From Allobacillus halotolerans (GTDB lineage: Bacteria > Bacillota > Bacilli > Bacillales > Alkalibacillaceae): a stretch of DNA of 64,000 nt. The position numbers were made by a program, and so were the translations under genes. The stretch is from the NCBI RefSeq assembly GCF_018967645.1, contig NZ_JAHLZF010000002.1, positions 78,701 through 142,700 on the forward strand, in the 5' to 3' direction. Shown here piece by piece: positions 47,776 to 56,594 of the stretch. Position 1 is the first letter of the stretch; the number at the start of each line of letters is the position of its first letter. Under the pieces are notes generated by a model. It saw only the letters and a list, made by a program, of their open reading frames with translations. It ran no database searches and was not told where the DNA came from.

Positions 47776-47816
47776 GATATGGATGGTTGTATCATTTGTA
47801 GATTTGCAACGAACAA

Positions 47817-47966
47817 TTAGTCTAGCGAACCGAGATCATTGTTTCCATTTCCAATACCTTGAATGGTAACAAACGCTTCTTCAGACGTGTTTTCTTGGCT
47901 CGCGTCAAATCCATAGAGACTAGAAACAATAAGAACAACAGCTACAAGGCTCAAAAGCTTTTTCAA
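47817..47966 (-). CDS. candidate RRNPP signal pre-peptide (49 aa), PapR/Phr-like
   Basis: The TTG start has AAGGAGG 7 bases upstream and the gene ends with TAA and a strong terminator, so this short frame looks real. It encodes a Lys-Lys start, a 15-residue hydrophobic core (LLSLVAVVLIVSSLYG) and a signal-peptidase-like site near DA-SQ. An acidic pro-region and the C-terminus GIGNGNNDLGSLD follow. The plan is that of PapR, NprX and Phr precursors, which are exported, trimmed to 5-10 residues and re-imported. It is divergent from a PlcR/NprR-type regulator gene 182 bp away. The mature form is unknown; its C-terminal residues are the best guess. It could instead be an ordinary small secreted protein. 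Confidence 0.72.
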   Translation of the reverse strand: MKKLLSLVAVVLIVSSLYGFDASQENTSEEAFVTIQGIGNGNNDLGSLD

Positions 47967-48148
47967 ACCAGACCCTCCTTTGCGAGTTGATTTATATTAA
48001 ATCTATCACACTATCAAAATCGATGGATTTGCGATTTAAAACGGTTTGAGCCGAAAAAATGATCATTTTCTTTTGTTTTCTTCGTTTTTCTCAAAAAGTA
48101 TAAACATTGGAATATTTTAAGGGAAATTTTGTAAAAGGATGTGAGGTT

Positions 48149-49045
48149 TTGATAGATAACCGTGAAGACATCGGGGCAAAAATCTATGATTTAAGAAGGT
48201 ACTTTCATATGACGCAAAAGGAGTTGTGTGATGGCATCTGTACCCAAGCCTACATTAGTAAAATTGAAAATGGCTCTTTGGCGATTGCGGCAGATATTCT
48301 ATTTAAAATCTCCGAACGGCTCGGTGTGGATGTGAATTACTTTTATGACACTACTTTTCCCGAACGAATGGATTACTCTCTGGAAGTAGAAATCCAGGCA
48401 CGGGAATTGGTCATCCAAGATAATTACACTGCTTTGAAAAGGTTAATAGAAAAGGAAGAACAAACTCCCTTATATGAAAACAGACGTTTTAAACAATTTA
48501 TTTTATGGCATAAAGCATTATGTAAAAGGTATGTGGATAAGGACCTGGACACCTCACTAGATTTACTGAATGAAGCTTTATTATTATTCAATACAAACCA
48601 TAAGGTCAAATCCGAGCGTGAGATTGAAATTTTGATGAATAAAGCAAACATATTGGTGGACTTCAAACAATACAAACAGGCCATCGATCTGTATGAAGAT
48701 TTACTTTTCTCTGTCAAGAAACTACCAATTATTCGGAATCATAACATTGAAATCATGATTCGGTATAACCTTGCCCGTTGTTATTTGATGATCTCCAATT
48801 ATGAAAAGACGATTGAACACGCGAAAAAAGGGCTGACCTCATGTAGAAATAATCGTTCTTTTTATGGAATGGGTCACCTTTATTTCATTGTTGGTAGAGC
48901 ATATGAAGAAATTGAACAAATGGTTCAAGCACTTGATTTTTTTCGAAAAGCAAAGCAAGTTTTTGACCTGACTGAAGAAAACCAGTATTACCAAAAAGCT
49001 TTATTCAAGTTAGACGAGCTGCAAAATTTACATAAACAAGTTTAA
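48149..49045 (+). CDS. XRE-HTH + TPR regulator, PlcR/NprR (RRNPP) type
   Basis: A 298-residue regulator: an N-terminal XRE helix-turn-helix (about residues 7-60, IGAKIYDLRRYFHMTQKELC... YISKIENGS), then five or more degenerate TPR repeats to the C-terminus, the peptide-binding domain of this family. Length and layout fit PlcR (285) more than NprR (about 420). TTG 48149 is chosen for AAAGGA 9 bases upstream; the TTG at 48107 has no site. Its likely ligand is the divergent 49-residue peptide. The target genes are not known; neighbours include a c-di-GMP phosphodiesterase. Confidence 0.85.
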   Translation: MIDNREDIGAKIYDLRRYFHMTQKELCDGICTQAYISKIENGSLAIAADILFKISERLGVDVNYFYDTTFPERMDYSLEVEIQARELVIQDNYTALKRLIEKEEQTPLYENRRFKQFILWHKALCKRYVDKDLDTSLDLLNEALLLFNTNHKVKSEREIEILMNKANILVDFKQYKQAIDLYEDLLFSVKKLPIIRNHNIEIMIRYNLARCYLMISNYEKTIEHAKKGLTSCRNNRSFYGMGHLYFIVGRAYEEIEQMVQALDFFRKAKQVFDLTEENQYYQKALFKLDELQNLHKQV

Positions 49046-49108
49046 TATACCACATTTTTATGATGTTGTTTACAAATATTTGAACTTTTTTAGATAAATA
49101 GAACGAAT

Positions 49109-49139
49109 TGAACCCTGGCCTCTTAATTGCCAGGGTTCA
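49109..49139 (+). terminator. terminator of the RRNPP regulator gene
   Basis: TGAACCCTGGC/GCCAGGGTTCA with a 9-nt loop. The T tract is interrupted (TTAGCTTTT). Confidence 0.75.
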
Positions 49140-49174
49140 TTAGCTTTTCATTATATATGGAATGACGAATTATT

Positions 49175-49660
49175 TTATCCCTTATTCGCAAACGTATCTG
49201 GCATAACGGCTGCCACAACCTCTCCCTTTACAACAACTTCATCATTAGCATAAACGCTGGTCGTCACCTTGAATTTTTTCGGATGAATCTCTTCAATATC
49301 GCCAACTGCTTTCAACGGAACGCCTTGAGGTGTCGGCTTTAAATAGTCCACATGTAACGAGGCTGTCACAAAGCGTGGCGCCGGTTCACCATCACCTGGC
49401 TCGTGACCATTCTTCCTATGTAAAAAGAGAGCTGCTGACCCAGTACCATGACAATCTACCAAGGAAGCGATCAATCCACCATAAACAAATCCAGGAATGG
49501 CTGTGTGTTTTGGCTTAGGTTGATATACGGTTATCGACTGATCACCTTTCCATCCTGTTCGAAATAAGTGTCCATCCTTATTTTGATGTCCACAACCAAA
49601 GCAATGAGCAAAATCATTTGGATAATCATCTTGAATCGCATGCTTAACTTCTTCCATCAT
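49175..49660 (-). CDS. PaaI-family hotdog thioesterase
   Basis: A 161-residue hotdog protein with a CFGCGHQN N-terminal motif and the PGFVYGGLIASLVDCHGTGSA core helix, with an HVDYLKPTP strand. It probably hydrolyses an aryl- or acyl-CoA thioester. GAGGTGAG stands just before tandem ATGs. The physiological substrate is unknown. Confidence 0.85.
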   Translation of the reverse strand: MMEEVKHAIQDDYPNDFAHCFGCGHQNKDGHLFRTGWKGDQSITVYQPKPKHTAIPGFVYGGLIASLVDCHGTGSAALFLHRKNGHEPGDGEPAPRFVTASLHVDYLKPTPQGVPLKAVGDIEEIHPKKFKVTTSVYANDEVVVKGEVVAAVMPDTFANKG

Positions 49661-49780
49661 CTCACCTCTAAAAATATATTCTCTTCCATCTTAAATAGAT
49701 TCGATAAGTGAGTGATGAATTCCTTCTTTTCTATTAATAAGAGCATCCAAGCTACGCCGCTTGAACACCCTATTCTATTT

Positions 49781-49972
49781 CTATTGAATTGGATTGCCGT
49801 CTTGATCGATCAGTACGATTGTATCGGTTAATGTTTCTGTCACATTGATTTTATACACGCCATCTTCAACAACTAGATGATGAATAGCATTTACTTGGTT
49901 GTTATTGTATTCATATCTCTCAGCAACATCGGCCGCAATGCTTTGTTGGCCGATTTCTACATATATTATCAT
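49781..49972 (-). CDS. small hypothetical protein (63 aa)
   Basis: A short beta-rich frame (MIIYVEIGQQSIAADV... TIVLIDQDGNPIQ). No ribosome site is clear and the family is not recognised. A TATAAT at about 50000 on the minus strand could drive it. It lies downstream of the ssu-like operon terminator. Confidence 0.45.
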   Translation of the reverse strand: MIIYVEIGQQSIAADVAERYEYNNNQVNAIHHLVVEDGVYKINVTETLTDTIVLIDQDGNPIQ

Positions 49973-50038
49973 GACTTTATTGAAAAGCTTTAAATTATAA
50001 TAAATTGACTATTCATCACTACCGGAAGTTCTGAGAAA

Positions 50039-50068
50039 GAAAAAACCACCCGGCAAACCGAGTGGCTT
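50039..50068 (-). terminator. terminator of the ssu-like operon
   Basis: CCACTCGG/CCGGGTGG with a 4-nt loop, followed on the minus strand by six T. Confidence 0.85.
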
Positions 50069-50077
50069 TTAGCAGAT

Positions 50078-51070
50078 CTATTCAATAAATTGTTTATCGA
50101 CCAGACCTGACAAATCAGGCTGTTCATCCAAGAAACCTAAGTCATGAGAAGAATTGGCGAACTCCTGCAACACCTCTGAGTTAACCTCGTAGGTGAAAGT
50201 AATTCGCTCCCATGCCCGATCGACGACCTCAGGAGATAGTTCTTGGTCAGTAATGTCTTTGATTTTATCAATCGCAATTGTTTTCGCTTCATCCGGATTG
50301 TTTTGGATAAACTCTGTTGCACTTTTATGTCCATCCACGATACTTTGAACAAGTTCCGGATCATTTTCAATTAATTCATTTGATGTGACAAAAACAGCGG
50401 CCGGTAATGTCTCACCATATGCGACGTCTGGTGTATCAATCAAAACTTCACCTGTTCCTTCTTCTTCAATAAATGACGCCCATGGTTCAGGTACCGTTGC
50501 AACATCTACATTACCTGTTGCAAACATATTAGAATAAGTTGCTGGTTTACCTGTGACGTGTTTGATTTCACCGTTCACACGATCGGTTGTCATGCCATAT
50601 TCTTCTTTCATTTGTGTCTCAAACTGAACATCGTGTGTGCATCCAACTCTTGGTGAAATGAAGTTTTTCCCTGCAAGGTCTTCAGGTGATTCAATTCCTG
50701 CACCTTTTCTCGCCATGATGACCGTACCGCCTGTTGAACCAGCTGCGACAACACTTACCTCTGCTCCACTCGTATAGTGGTTCATGGCAGGTCCGGGACC
50801 GACTATACCTGCTTCAATATCACCGGTTTCAAGCGCCGTCATAAACGCTGATCCATCTGGGAAGTATTGATAGTTGACAGTTGTTCCGTCCGGCAACGAT
50901 TCTGAATATAAGTCTTTTTCCTCTGCAACCATGCCGGCAACGTGATTTATATTTGGAAAGTAACCAATCGTCACTTCTTCATTCGAATCCTCTTCCGCAT
51001 TGGAACTACCGCAAGCTGCCATCAATGCACCTAACACTAATACCATTGCGAACAAAATCATTTTTTTCAT
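50078..51070 (-). CDS. ABC transporter substrate-binding lipoprotein (SsuA/NMT1-like)
   Basis: A 330-residue lipoprotein: lipobox ALMAAC (Cys 20), then the NitT/TauT/SsuA-type fold (VTIGYFPNINHVAGMVAEEKDLY). AGGAGA lies 8 bases before ATG 51070. It carries a distinctive PRVGCTHDVQF segment where most sulfonate proteins read differently, so the ligand may be another small organosulfur or anion. Third gene of an ATPase-permease-binding protein operon. Confidence 0.85.
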   Translation of the reverse strand: MKKMILFAMVLVLGALMAACGSSNAEEDSNEEVTIGYFPNINHVAGMVAEEKDLYSESLPDGTTVNYQYFPDGSAFMTALETGDIEAGIVGPGPAMNHYTSGAEVSVVAAGSTGGTVIMARKGAGIESPEDLAGKNFISPRVGCTHDVQFETQMKEEYGMTTDRVNGEIKHVTGKPATYSNMFATGNVDVATVPEPWASFIEEEGTGEVLIDTPDVAYGETLPAAVFVTSNELIENDPELVQSIVDGHKSATEFIQNNPDEAKTIAIDKIKDITDQELSPEVVDRAWERITFTYEVNSEVLQEFANSSHDLGFLDEQPDLSGLVDKQFIE

Positions 51071-51087
51071 TGAATGACTCTCCTTTT

Positions 51088-51846
51088 TTATGTGTTTAAT
51101 AAGCCCCAACGTTTAAGGACATTTTTCTCTAGTTTTGAAAAGACCAACTGATCGACGATTGCACCGATCGTACCAATAATGATGATAATTCCAATGACCT
51201 GATCCATTTTGGCAAAATCGGAGGCAAACTGTAAGGAGTACCCCAGTCCTGGTCCATTGCTTAATAATTCCCCAGCCATTAAAGCTCTCCAGCTGAACGC
51301 CCAAGCAAGGCGTACACCTGTCATGTAATAAGGAATACTCGCCGGGATTTCTACCCGGTAAAATAACTCCGCACCACTTGTGCCCATCGTTCTTGCTGCC
51401 TTCACCAATTGAGGCGGGACATTTTGAATCGCTGACCGAACATTCAATGCCATCACGAACGTTCCACCTAATACGACAACAAAAATTACGGCGAACTCCG
51501 TGAATCCGAATAACATCAAGGATAAAGGTACCCAGACAATACTTGGAATACTTTGTAGAGCAATTAAGTACATCCCGGCCGTCTCATCCGCTTGGCGTGA
51601 TTTCCCGAGAATGACGCCGAGAATTGTTCCGAAAAGTAATGCGAGCGACAAACCAATTAATAGATGTTTAAAACTGGCTCCTAGCGCTACGAGTAAACTC
51701 CCACTCGCAAAGCCATCATATAAAGCTTCCAGTACCTTAAGGGGACCTGGCAAAACGACTGGTGGGAAAACATTCATTGCCACAACCAGCTGCCAGATTC
51801 CCACAACGACAACCAGAAACAATATTCGTTTAATTGCTAGCTTCAT
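51088..51846 (-). CDS. ABC transporter permease, SsuC/TauC family
   Basis: A 252-residue permease with six TM helices and an EAA loop (VKAARTMGTSGAELFYRVEIPASIPY). It overlaps the end of the ATPase gene by 17 bp, so the two are translationally coupled. Family members move sulfonates, nitrate or similar anions. Confidence 0.88.
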   Translation of the reverse strand: MKLAIKRILFLVVVVGIWQLVVAMNVFPPVVLPGPLKVLEALYDGFASGSLLVALGASFKHLLIGLSLALLFGTILGVILGKSRQADETAGMYLIALQSIPSIVWVPLSLMLFGFTEFAVIFVVVLGGTFVMALNVRSAIQNVPPQLVKAARTMGTSGAELFYRVEIPASIPYYMTGVRLAWAFSWRALMAGELLSNGPGLGYSLQFASDFAKMDQVIGIIIIIGTIGAIVDQLVFSKLEKNVLKRWGLLNT

Positions 51847-52615
51847 AGTCTATTTCTTCCTTTAGCACTTTGTCGATTTCGACTTTCAGTAAGTCCATTA
51901 CTTGGCTTTCCAGTTTAACTACATCCGGATTACTTCTCTTTCTAGGCCGTGGCAAATCAACATGGATGTCTGCAATGACCCGACCCGGACGAATCCCCAT
52001 GACAATGACGCGATCGGAAAGCTTGATGGCTTCGTGAATGCTATGCGTAACAAATAGAATGGTTTTATTTGTTTTTTGCCAAATCTTTGTTAACTCATCT
52101 TGCATTAAATCCCTAGTCTGTTCATCCAAAGCACCAAACGGTTCATCCATCAAAAGCACTTTCGGATCCATCGACAGCGCTCTTGCAATCGCTACGCGTT
52201 GTTGCATCCCACCCGATAATTCGTAAGTATAATGATTGGTGAATTTACTTAAATGAACCATTTTCAAAAAATGCTTCACCCGTTCTTCCGCTTCTTGTTT
52301 CGGCAATTGCTTCTTAATCGGGTAAAGAACATTATTCTTTACATTCAACCAAGGAAACAGTGAAGGTTCTTGAAAAACCATCCCTCTGTCCGAGCCCGGT
52401 TTACTGATTTCTTCCCCTTCCAACAAAATGGTGCCTTCTGTTACGTTCTCTAAGCCTGCAATCATTGAAAGCAACGTAGATTTTCCACAACCTGAAGGAC
52501 CGAGAATGGAAACAAATTGATTTTCCTCAATGGATAAATCAATATCGGAAAAGACTTCAAACTGATTCTGTTGATCTTTGTATCTTTTACCTACTTGCTT
52601 TAGCTCCAAAAACAT
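51830..52615 (-). CDS. ABC transporter ATPase, SsuB/TauB family
   Basis: A 261-residue ATPase: Walker [10 protein letters not shown], signature ELSGGMQQR, Walker B LLMDEPFGALDEQTR, all in the order typical of the nitrate/sulfonate/taurine group. First gene of the operon; the ribosome site is weak. The neighbouring YeeE-type transporter supports a sulfur role. Confidence 0.88.
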   Translation of the reverse strand: MFLELKQVGKRYKDQQNQFEVFSDIDLSIEENQFVSILGPSGCGKSTLLSMIAGLENVTEGTILLEGEEISKPGSDRGMVFQEPSLFPWLNVKNNVLYPIKKQLPKQEAEERVKHFLKMVHLSKFTNHYTYELSGGMQQRVAIARALSMDPKVLLMDEPFGALDEQTRDLMQDELTKIWQKTNKTILFVTHSIHEAIKLSDRVIVMGIRPGRVIADIHVDLPRPRKRSNPDVVKLESQVMDLLKVEIDKVLKEEIDYEASN

Positions 52616-52785
52616 TTAAGCACCATTCCTAATTAATCCGATATAATTACTCGGTTTTATTTTATAATAGTAGATTATACAGTGGAGACATAAAGTGTGT
52701 CAATTATTTGTTATGTTTTCTTTAAAATAAGTTAACACCCTACTAATTTGGGAAATAAGCGTGTTTATCTGCTACTTACAAGAAT

Positions 52786-52815
52786 AAAAGCCACTCTTTT
52801 TATAGAGTAGCTTTT
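52786..52815 (-). terminator. terminator of the YeeE-type gene
   Basis: AAAAGCTACTCT/AGAGTGGCTTTT, one mismatch, with T-rich ends. Confidence 0.75.
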
Positions 52816-52822
52816 ATCCTTG

Positions 52823-54076
52823 CTAACAGAATGAATCCTTAGGCTTCGGTACCGATAAACCAAATAGAGGTCGTAGATACAGAGCGACAAAGGTTCCTGC
52901 CAATGCAAGCAATCCCCATACATAACCATGCACACTGAATGAAGCAATGCCACCGAAGTAAGCACCGATATTACAACCGAATGCTAGGCGTGCGCCATAT
53001 CCCATCAACAGTCCACCGATGATTGAAGCTGCTACATTGCCTTTCGTCAGCTTGGAAAACTTAAATAATCCGCCAGCCGCTGATGCGAGAAAGGCACCTA
53101 AAATGACACCAAGATTCAAAACGGTCGTTGAATCTGTAAAAATACTAGACTGCAAAACTTCCGCGTTTGCACCTTGCCAATATCCCCAACTGGCGACATC
53201 AATTCCGAAAAATTGAGCTGTTTTGGATCCCCATAATGCAAATGCTGATGTGATTCCCCATGGTTGGCCTCTTGTCATTAACGTTAGAGCATTCAAAACC
53301 GCTAAACCGATTGCAGCTGCGAATAGTGGCCATGAACCACGAAAGATCCGTTTCCAACCAGCAGTCTTTGGCAATGGAGCCATACGTGGTGGTTGTTTTT
53401 TTCTTTCAATTACTAATGTAATCCATGCAATTAAACCAAATAATGCGATTGAAACAATCCATGCGCCACCATAGCCTAATCCTGTAGATGTCGCTAGTGA
53501 GATCGGTTCAAAAGATGGTGTCTCATCCGTCCAAAATGGCAAATGATAGGCACCGATTGTTGAACCTACAATGAAAAATAGCAAAGTAAACAGCATTACT
53601 GTACGTCCACCTCCAACAGCATAGAGCGTACCAGAGGCACAACCGCCACCTAACTGCATTCCAATACCAAATAAAAACGCACCTAAAATCACGCTAACAC
53701 CGACAGGAGAAACATAGCCAGATACTCCTGTACCAAAGAAAGACACACCGAATGCGAGAATCGGTGCAAATAATGTGACCGCGACCGCAAGCATAACCAT
53801 ATGGGCGCGAACGGCTTGCCCATTCCCTACTGCTGCTAAGCGGCGAAAGGCAGATGTAAAACCAAAACGCGCATGAAACAGTGTATATCCAAGTAATAAA
53901 CCAAGGATTAATAAAATAGATTGCATTGCGACTTGGGTGAACAATAAATACACCATTAATATAGCCGTTACAATCAAGCCAGCTATAATCAAAGGTGTTT
54001 GTGGTTGATTTAACTGTTGATCTTCTCTTTTTATTGGATCTAAAGCCTCGTTGACAGGCTGTACTTTTGTTGTCAT
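52823..54076 (-). CDS. YeeE/YedE (TsuA-like) sulfur compound transporter
   Basis: A 417-residue protein with about ten TM helices in two related halves. Each half bears the conserved cysteine motif of the family: GGGCASGTLYAVGGG and ARLAFGCNIGAYFGGIASFS. TsuA homologues import thiosulfate through such cysteines. GGAGG lies 8 bases before ATG 54076. Its own promoter and terminator make it separate from the ssu-like operon. Confidence 0.85.
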   Translation of the reverse strand: MTTKVQPVNEALDPIKREDQQLNQPQTPLIIAGLIVTAILMVYLLFTQVAMQSILLILGLLLGYTLFHARFGFTSAFRRLAAVGNGQAVRAHMVMLAVAVTLFAPILAFGVSFFGTGVSGYVSPVGVSVILGAFLFGIGMQLGGGCASGTLYAVGGGRTVMLFTLLFFIVGSTIGAYHLPFWTDETPSFEPISLATSTGLGYGGAWIVSIALFGLIAWITLVIERKKQPPRMAPLPKTAGWKRIFRGSWPLFAAAIGLAVLNALTLMTRGQPWGITSAFALWGSKTAQFFGIDVASWGYWQGANAEVLQSSIFTDSTTVLNLGVILGAFLASAAGGLFKFSKLTKGNVAASIIGGLLMGYGARLAFGCNIGAYFGGIASFSVHGYVWGLLALAGTFVALYLRPLFGLSVPKPKDSFC

Positions 54077-54126
54077 ATTCAATTCCTCCATTTCCGATTG
54101 ATTTAATCGGGTTTAACATATTGTCT

Positions 54127-54155
54127 ATAATATTCCCCTGCCGGCTTTTTGTCAA
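54127..54155 (-). promoter_or_regulatory. promoter of the YeeE-type gene
   Basis: TTGACA, 17 bp, TATTAT on the minus strand. The short leader has no S-box. Confidence 0.8.
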
Positions 54156-54175
54156 TAAAAATTCTCCAAAATAAA

Positions 54176-54208
54176 AAAGATACAAGAGTGATGGTCTCTC
54201 GTATCTTT
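54176..54208 (-). terminator. terminator downstream of array F
   Basis: AAAGATACGAGAG/CTCTTGTATCTTT with a 7-nt loop, then TTTATTTT on the minus strand. No terminator is seen between the MBL gene stop (54684) and this site, so the MBL transcript may include array F. Confidence 0.75.
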
Positions 54209-54346
54209 CATTTAGCAATAGCAGGCGATTTTAAATATCGTCCGGCCGCTCAATCCGTATTTGTTATTTATATTCAAAGAATATTGTTCAGCATAACGTC
54301 CAATAAGATTGAGTTATCGATCTTTTTTGGGCGTATGCTTGCTGTT

Positions 54347-54638
54347 GACTGCTGATAAATGTGATCGGACTGTTGATTAATGCTTGCTGACTGTTGATTA
54401 ATGGGTTCGAACTGCTGATAAATGCTTTTGACTGCTGATAAAACGGTTCGAACTGCTGATAAACGCCTTCTGACTGCTGATAAATGGGTTCGAACTGCTG
54501 ATAAACGCAGGCTGACTGCTGATAAATGGACTCGAACTGCTGATAAATGCAGGCTAACTGCTGATAAATAAGCTCGAACTGTTGATAAACGCCTTCTGAC
54601 TGCTGATAAACAGGCTCGAACCGCTGATAAACGCAGCT
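54347..54638 (-). repeat. 21-bp phased intergenic array, unit type F (14 units)
   Basis: RACTGCTGATAAA cores begin at 54347, 54368, 54389 and so on every 21 bp (one unit is 20 bp). Units alternate GACTGCTGATAAATG and AACTGCTGATAAACG, giving a 42-bp super-period. The core CTGCTGA is shared with array D. The rest of 54209-54346 shows nothing recognised. Confidence 0.92.
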
Positions 54639-54683
54639 TTTCGATACTTTTTCAGCAACAGTACCTATATAACAAATTCTAAG

Positions 54684-55646
54684 TCACTGCTTAGACTTAC
54701 TTTTGTCTAAATAATCTATAATCCCTTGTGCACAAACTTTCATATCAACTTCTAAAAGCTGATAAACAGGATGATCATCACTCACCTTACGATCCACTAA
54801 ATGTGAAGCGACGGATTCAATTAGCAACTCGTAGAGCAATTCCGCCTTTTCGGATGATGTCCGTCCCTCATAGTCCTGATCGACCTTTCTGCCTCGATCC
54901 ATGAATATAGGGAGAAAATAGGTGATTTGGCGATAGACATTTTCAGGATCTTCCGATACCCCATAATGACCAAAGAAGATTCTTGAAACACCCATATCCT
55001 TGATTCGTTGCATGGATTCCAACATTGAGTCCGGGTTAAATTGATTTGGCGACGTCGATGGCAAAATAAATTCATGTTCACCTGCCAGTTGGGCATAACG
55101 AACACCAATCGTATCTCCGGTAAACATACCGTTACTAACAGAATCATGTATAGAAAAGTGATGCTTTGCATGACCTGGTGTATCGTAGAATGTTAAAACT
55201 CGATGTTCACTTAGGCGTAATTGCTCGCCGTCTTCCTTTGTGATAATCCGGTCTTCGGGCACCGGCTTAATCGGATCGAATAATTGATCAAATTGGTCAC
55301 CGTAGACCGCCCGTGCTCCTTGAATCAACTTCGTTGGATTAGCGATATGTCTAGCACCACGTGGATGAACGACTACCGTTGCATTCGGACAATGCTCCAG
55401 TAAAACACCAACGCCTCCAGCGTGATCTAAATGAATATGTGTCACAATAATATATTGAATTTCTTCTGGTTGAATTTCCAATTGTTCCAAGCCGTTTAAT
55501 AAATGAGGGATGGATGGACTTGCACTCGTTTCGATAATTGACGGTTGTTCTTCGTGGAGAATATAGCTTCCCGTTCTTTCTGGAACAAACAAGTCATGTA
55601 AATCAACCATTGAAATTTTATCGCCTAAGTCTGTGATGGTCGACAT
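54684..55646 (-). CDS. MBL-fold metallohydrolase
   Basis: A 320-residue metallo-beta-lactamase fold protein: THIHLDHAGG is the metal site, TPGHAKHH a second histidine, and FTGDTIG the bridging aspartate. A C-terminal ~90-residue helical part follows, as in the glyoxalase II-like/flavoprotein-free group. The substrate is unknown. It is the only gene in its transcription unit; array F lies beyond its end. Confidence 0.87.
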   Translation of the reverse strand: MSTITDLGDKISMVDLHDLFVPERTGSYILHEEQPSIIETSASPSIPHLLNGLEQLEIQPEEIQYIIVTHIHLDHAGGVGVLLEHCPNATVVVHPRGARHIANPTKLIQGARAVYGDQFDQLFDPIKPVPEDRIITKEDGEQLRLSEHRVLTFYDTPGHAKHHFSIHDSVSNGMFTGDTIGVRYAQLAGEHEFILPSTSPNQFNPDSMLESMQRIKDMGVSRIFFGHYGVSEDPENVYRQITYFLPIFMDRGRKVDQDYEGRTSSEKAELLYELLIESVASHLVDRKVSDDHPVYQLLEVDMKVCAQGIIDYLDKSKSKQ

Positions 55647-55896
55647 TTTATCGCTCCCCTTCTAAATAATTTCACACTAATGACTATATTCAACAAAAAT
55701 CGCAAAATCCCTTTAAAGACGTAACATCTTATTACTCCATCCTATTTATTATACGCATCCGAAGTCTTAAGATGTATCTCATCGATTCAAACATGCCACC
55801 CACTAAACGGTCTCTATTCCCAAACGGAACATAAAATCTCAAGCACACTTGCCTAATGAATGAATATCTTATGGATGAAGACTAAAGGAGGGATTC

Positions 55897-56547
55897 ATGA
55901 TGAGTCATAAAGATGCTTATCAGCCAAAGAAACAACCAGAAGCAATGTGTGGAGATCACCATCAACACGGCATGATGTATGGACATCAAGGAAATCCAAG
56001 TATGGTTCAAGGACAGCATTATATGGGGCCTGGAATGGACTGCAATCAACAAAAGCTGCCCGCACATTATGGTAATATGCCACAACAAATGATGCCTGGA
56101 CAGCATGGATTTATGCCACAACAAATGGATGAAAAACAACATAAAAAGAATATGTATGACCACTGCAATAAGCATAAACTTCATCTCATGCATGCGCAGT
56201 TAATGGATGGATCGATGGTAGAAGGTATTTTAGATGAATATGACGATGATGGTGTGACACTGATTATTCCATGTGGGGATGAGTTGAGGGAATCATCCGA
56301 TGAACGGATTAATGGATTCGGATCAGGTTATGGTGGCTATGGGCACGGCGGCTACGGATCTGGCTATGGGCACGGAGGCTACGGATCTGGCTATGGGCAC
56401 GGAGGTTATGGCGGCTATGGATCTGGTTATGGACACGGGGGATATGGCGGCTCCTATGATCATTACCCAAGAAGATTCCGCAGATTCCGTCGTCGTCGAT
56501 ATCCATTCACTAATATTTTCCGACTGTTTACTCCATTCTTTTTTTAA
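55897..56547 (+). CDS. Gly-Tyr-His-rich coat-like protein
   Basis: A 216-residue protein in four parts: a Met/Gln/His-rich N-terminus, a core of about 40 residues (HLMHAQLMDGSMVEGILDEYDDDGVTLIIP) resembling an Lsm/SH3-like barrel, a GYGHGG repeat region (about residues 145-185), and a basic C-terminal RRFRRFRRRRYPF ending. The style is that of Bacillus spore coat or exosporium proteins, not confirmed. AAAGGAGG lies 5 bases before tandem ATGs. Confidence 0.8.
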   Translation: MMSHKDAYQPKKQPEAMCGDHHQHGMMYGHQGNPSMVQGQHYMGPGMDCNQQKLPAHYGNMPQQMMPGQHGFMPQQMDEKQHKKNMYDHCNKHKLHLMHAQLMDGSMVEGILDEYDDDGVTLIIPCGDELRESSDERINGFGSGYGGYGHGGYGSGYGHGGYGSGYGHGGYGGYGSGYGHGGYGGSYDHYPRRFRRFRRRRYPFTNIFRLFTPFFF

Positions 56548-56557
56548 TAGAAAGCAA

Positions 56558-56590
56558 AGAACCGCACAGCTATCATAGCCATGCGGTTCT
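56558..56590. terminator. bidirectional terminator
   Basis: AGAACCGCA/TGCGGTTCT with an extended GCTAT/ATAGC upper stem, between two convergent genes. Confidence 0.8.
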
Positions 56591-56594
56591 CTTC

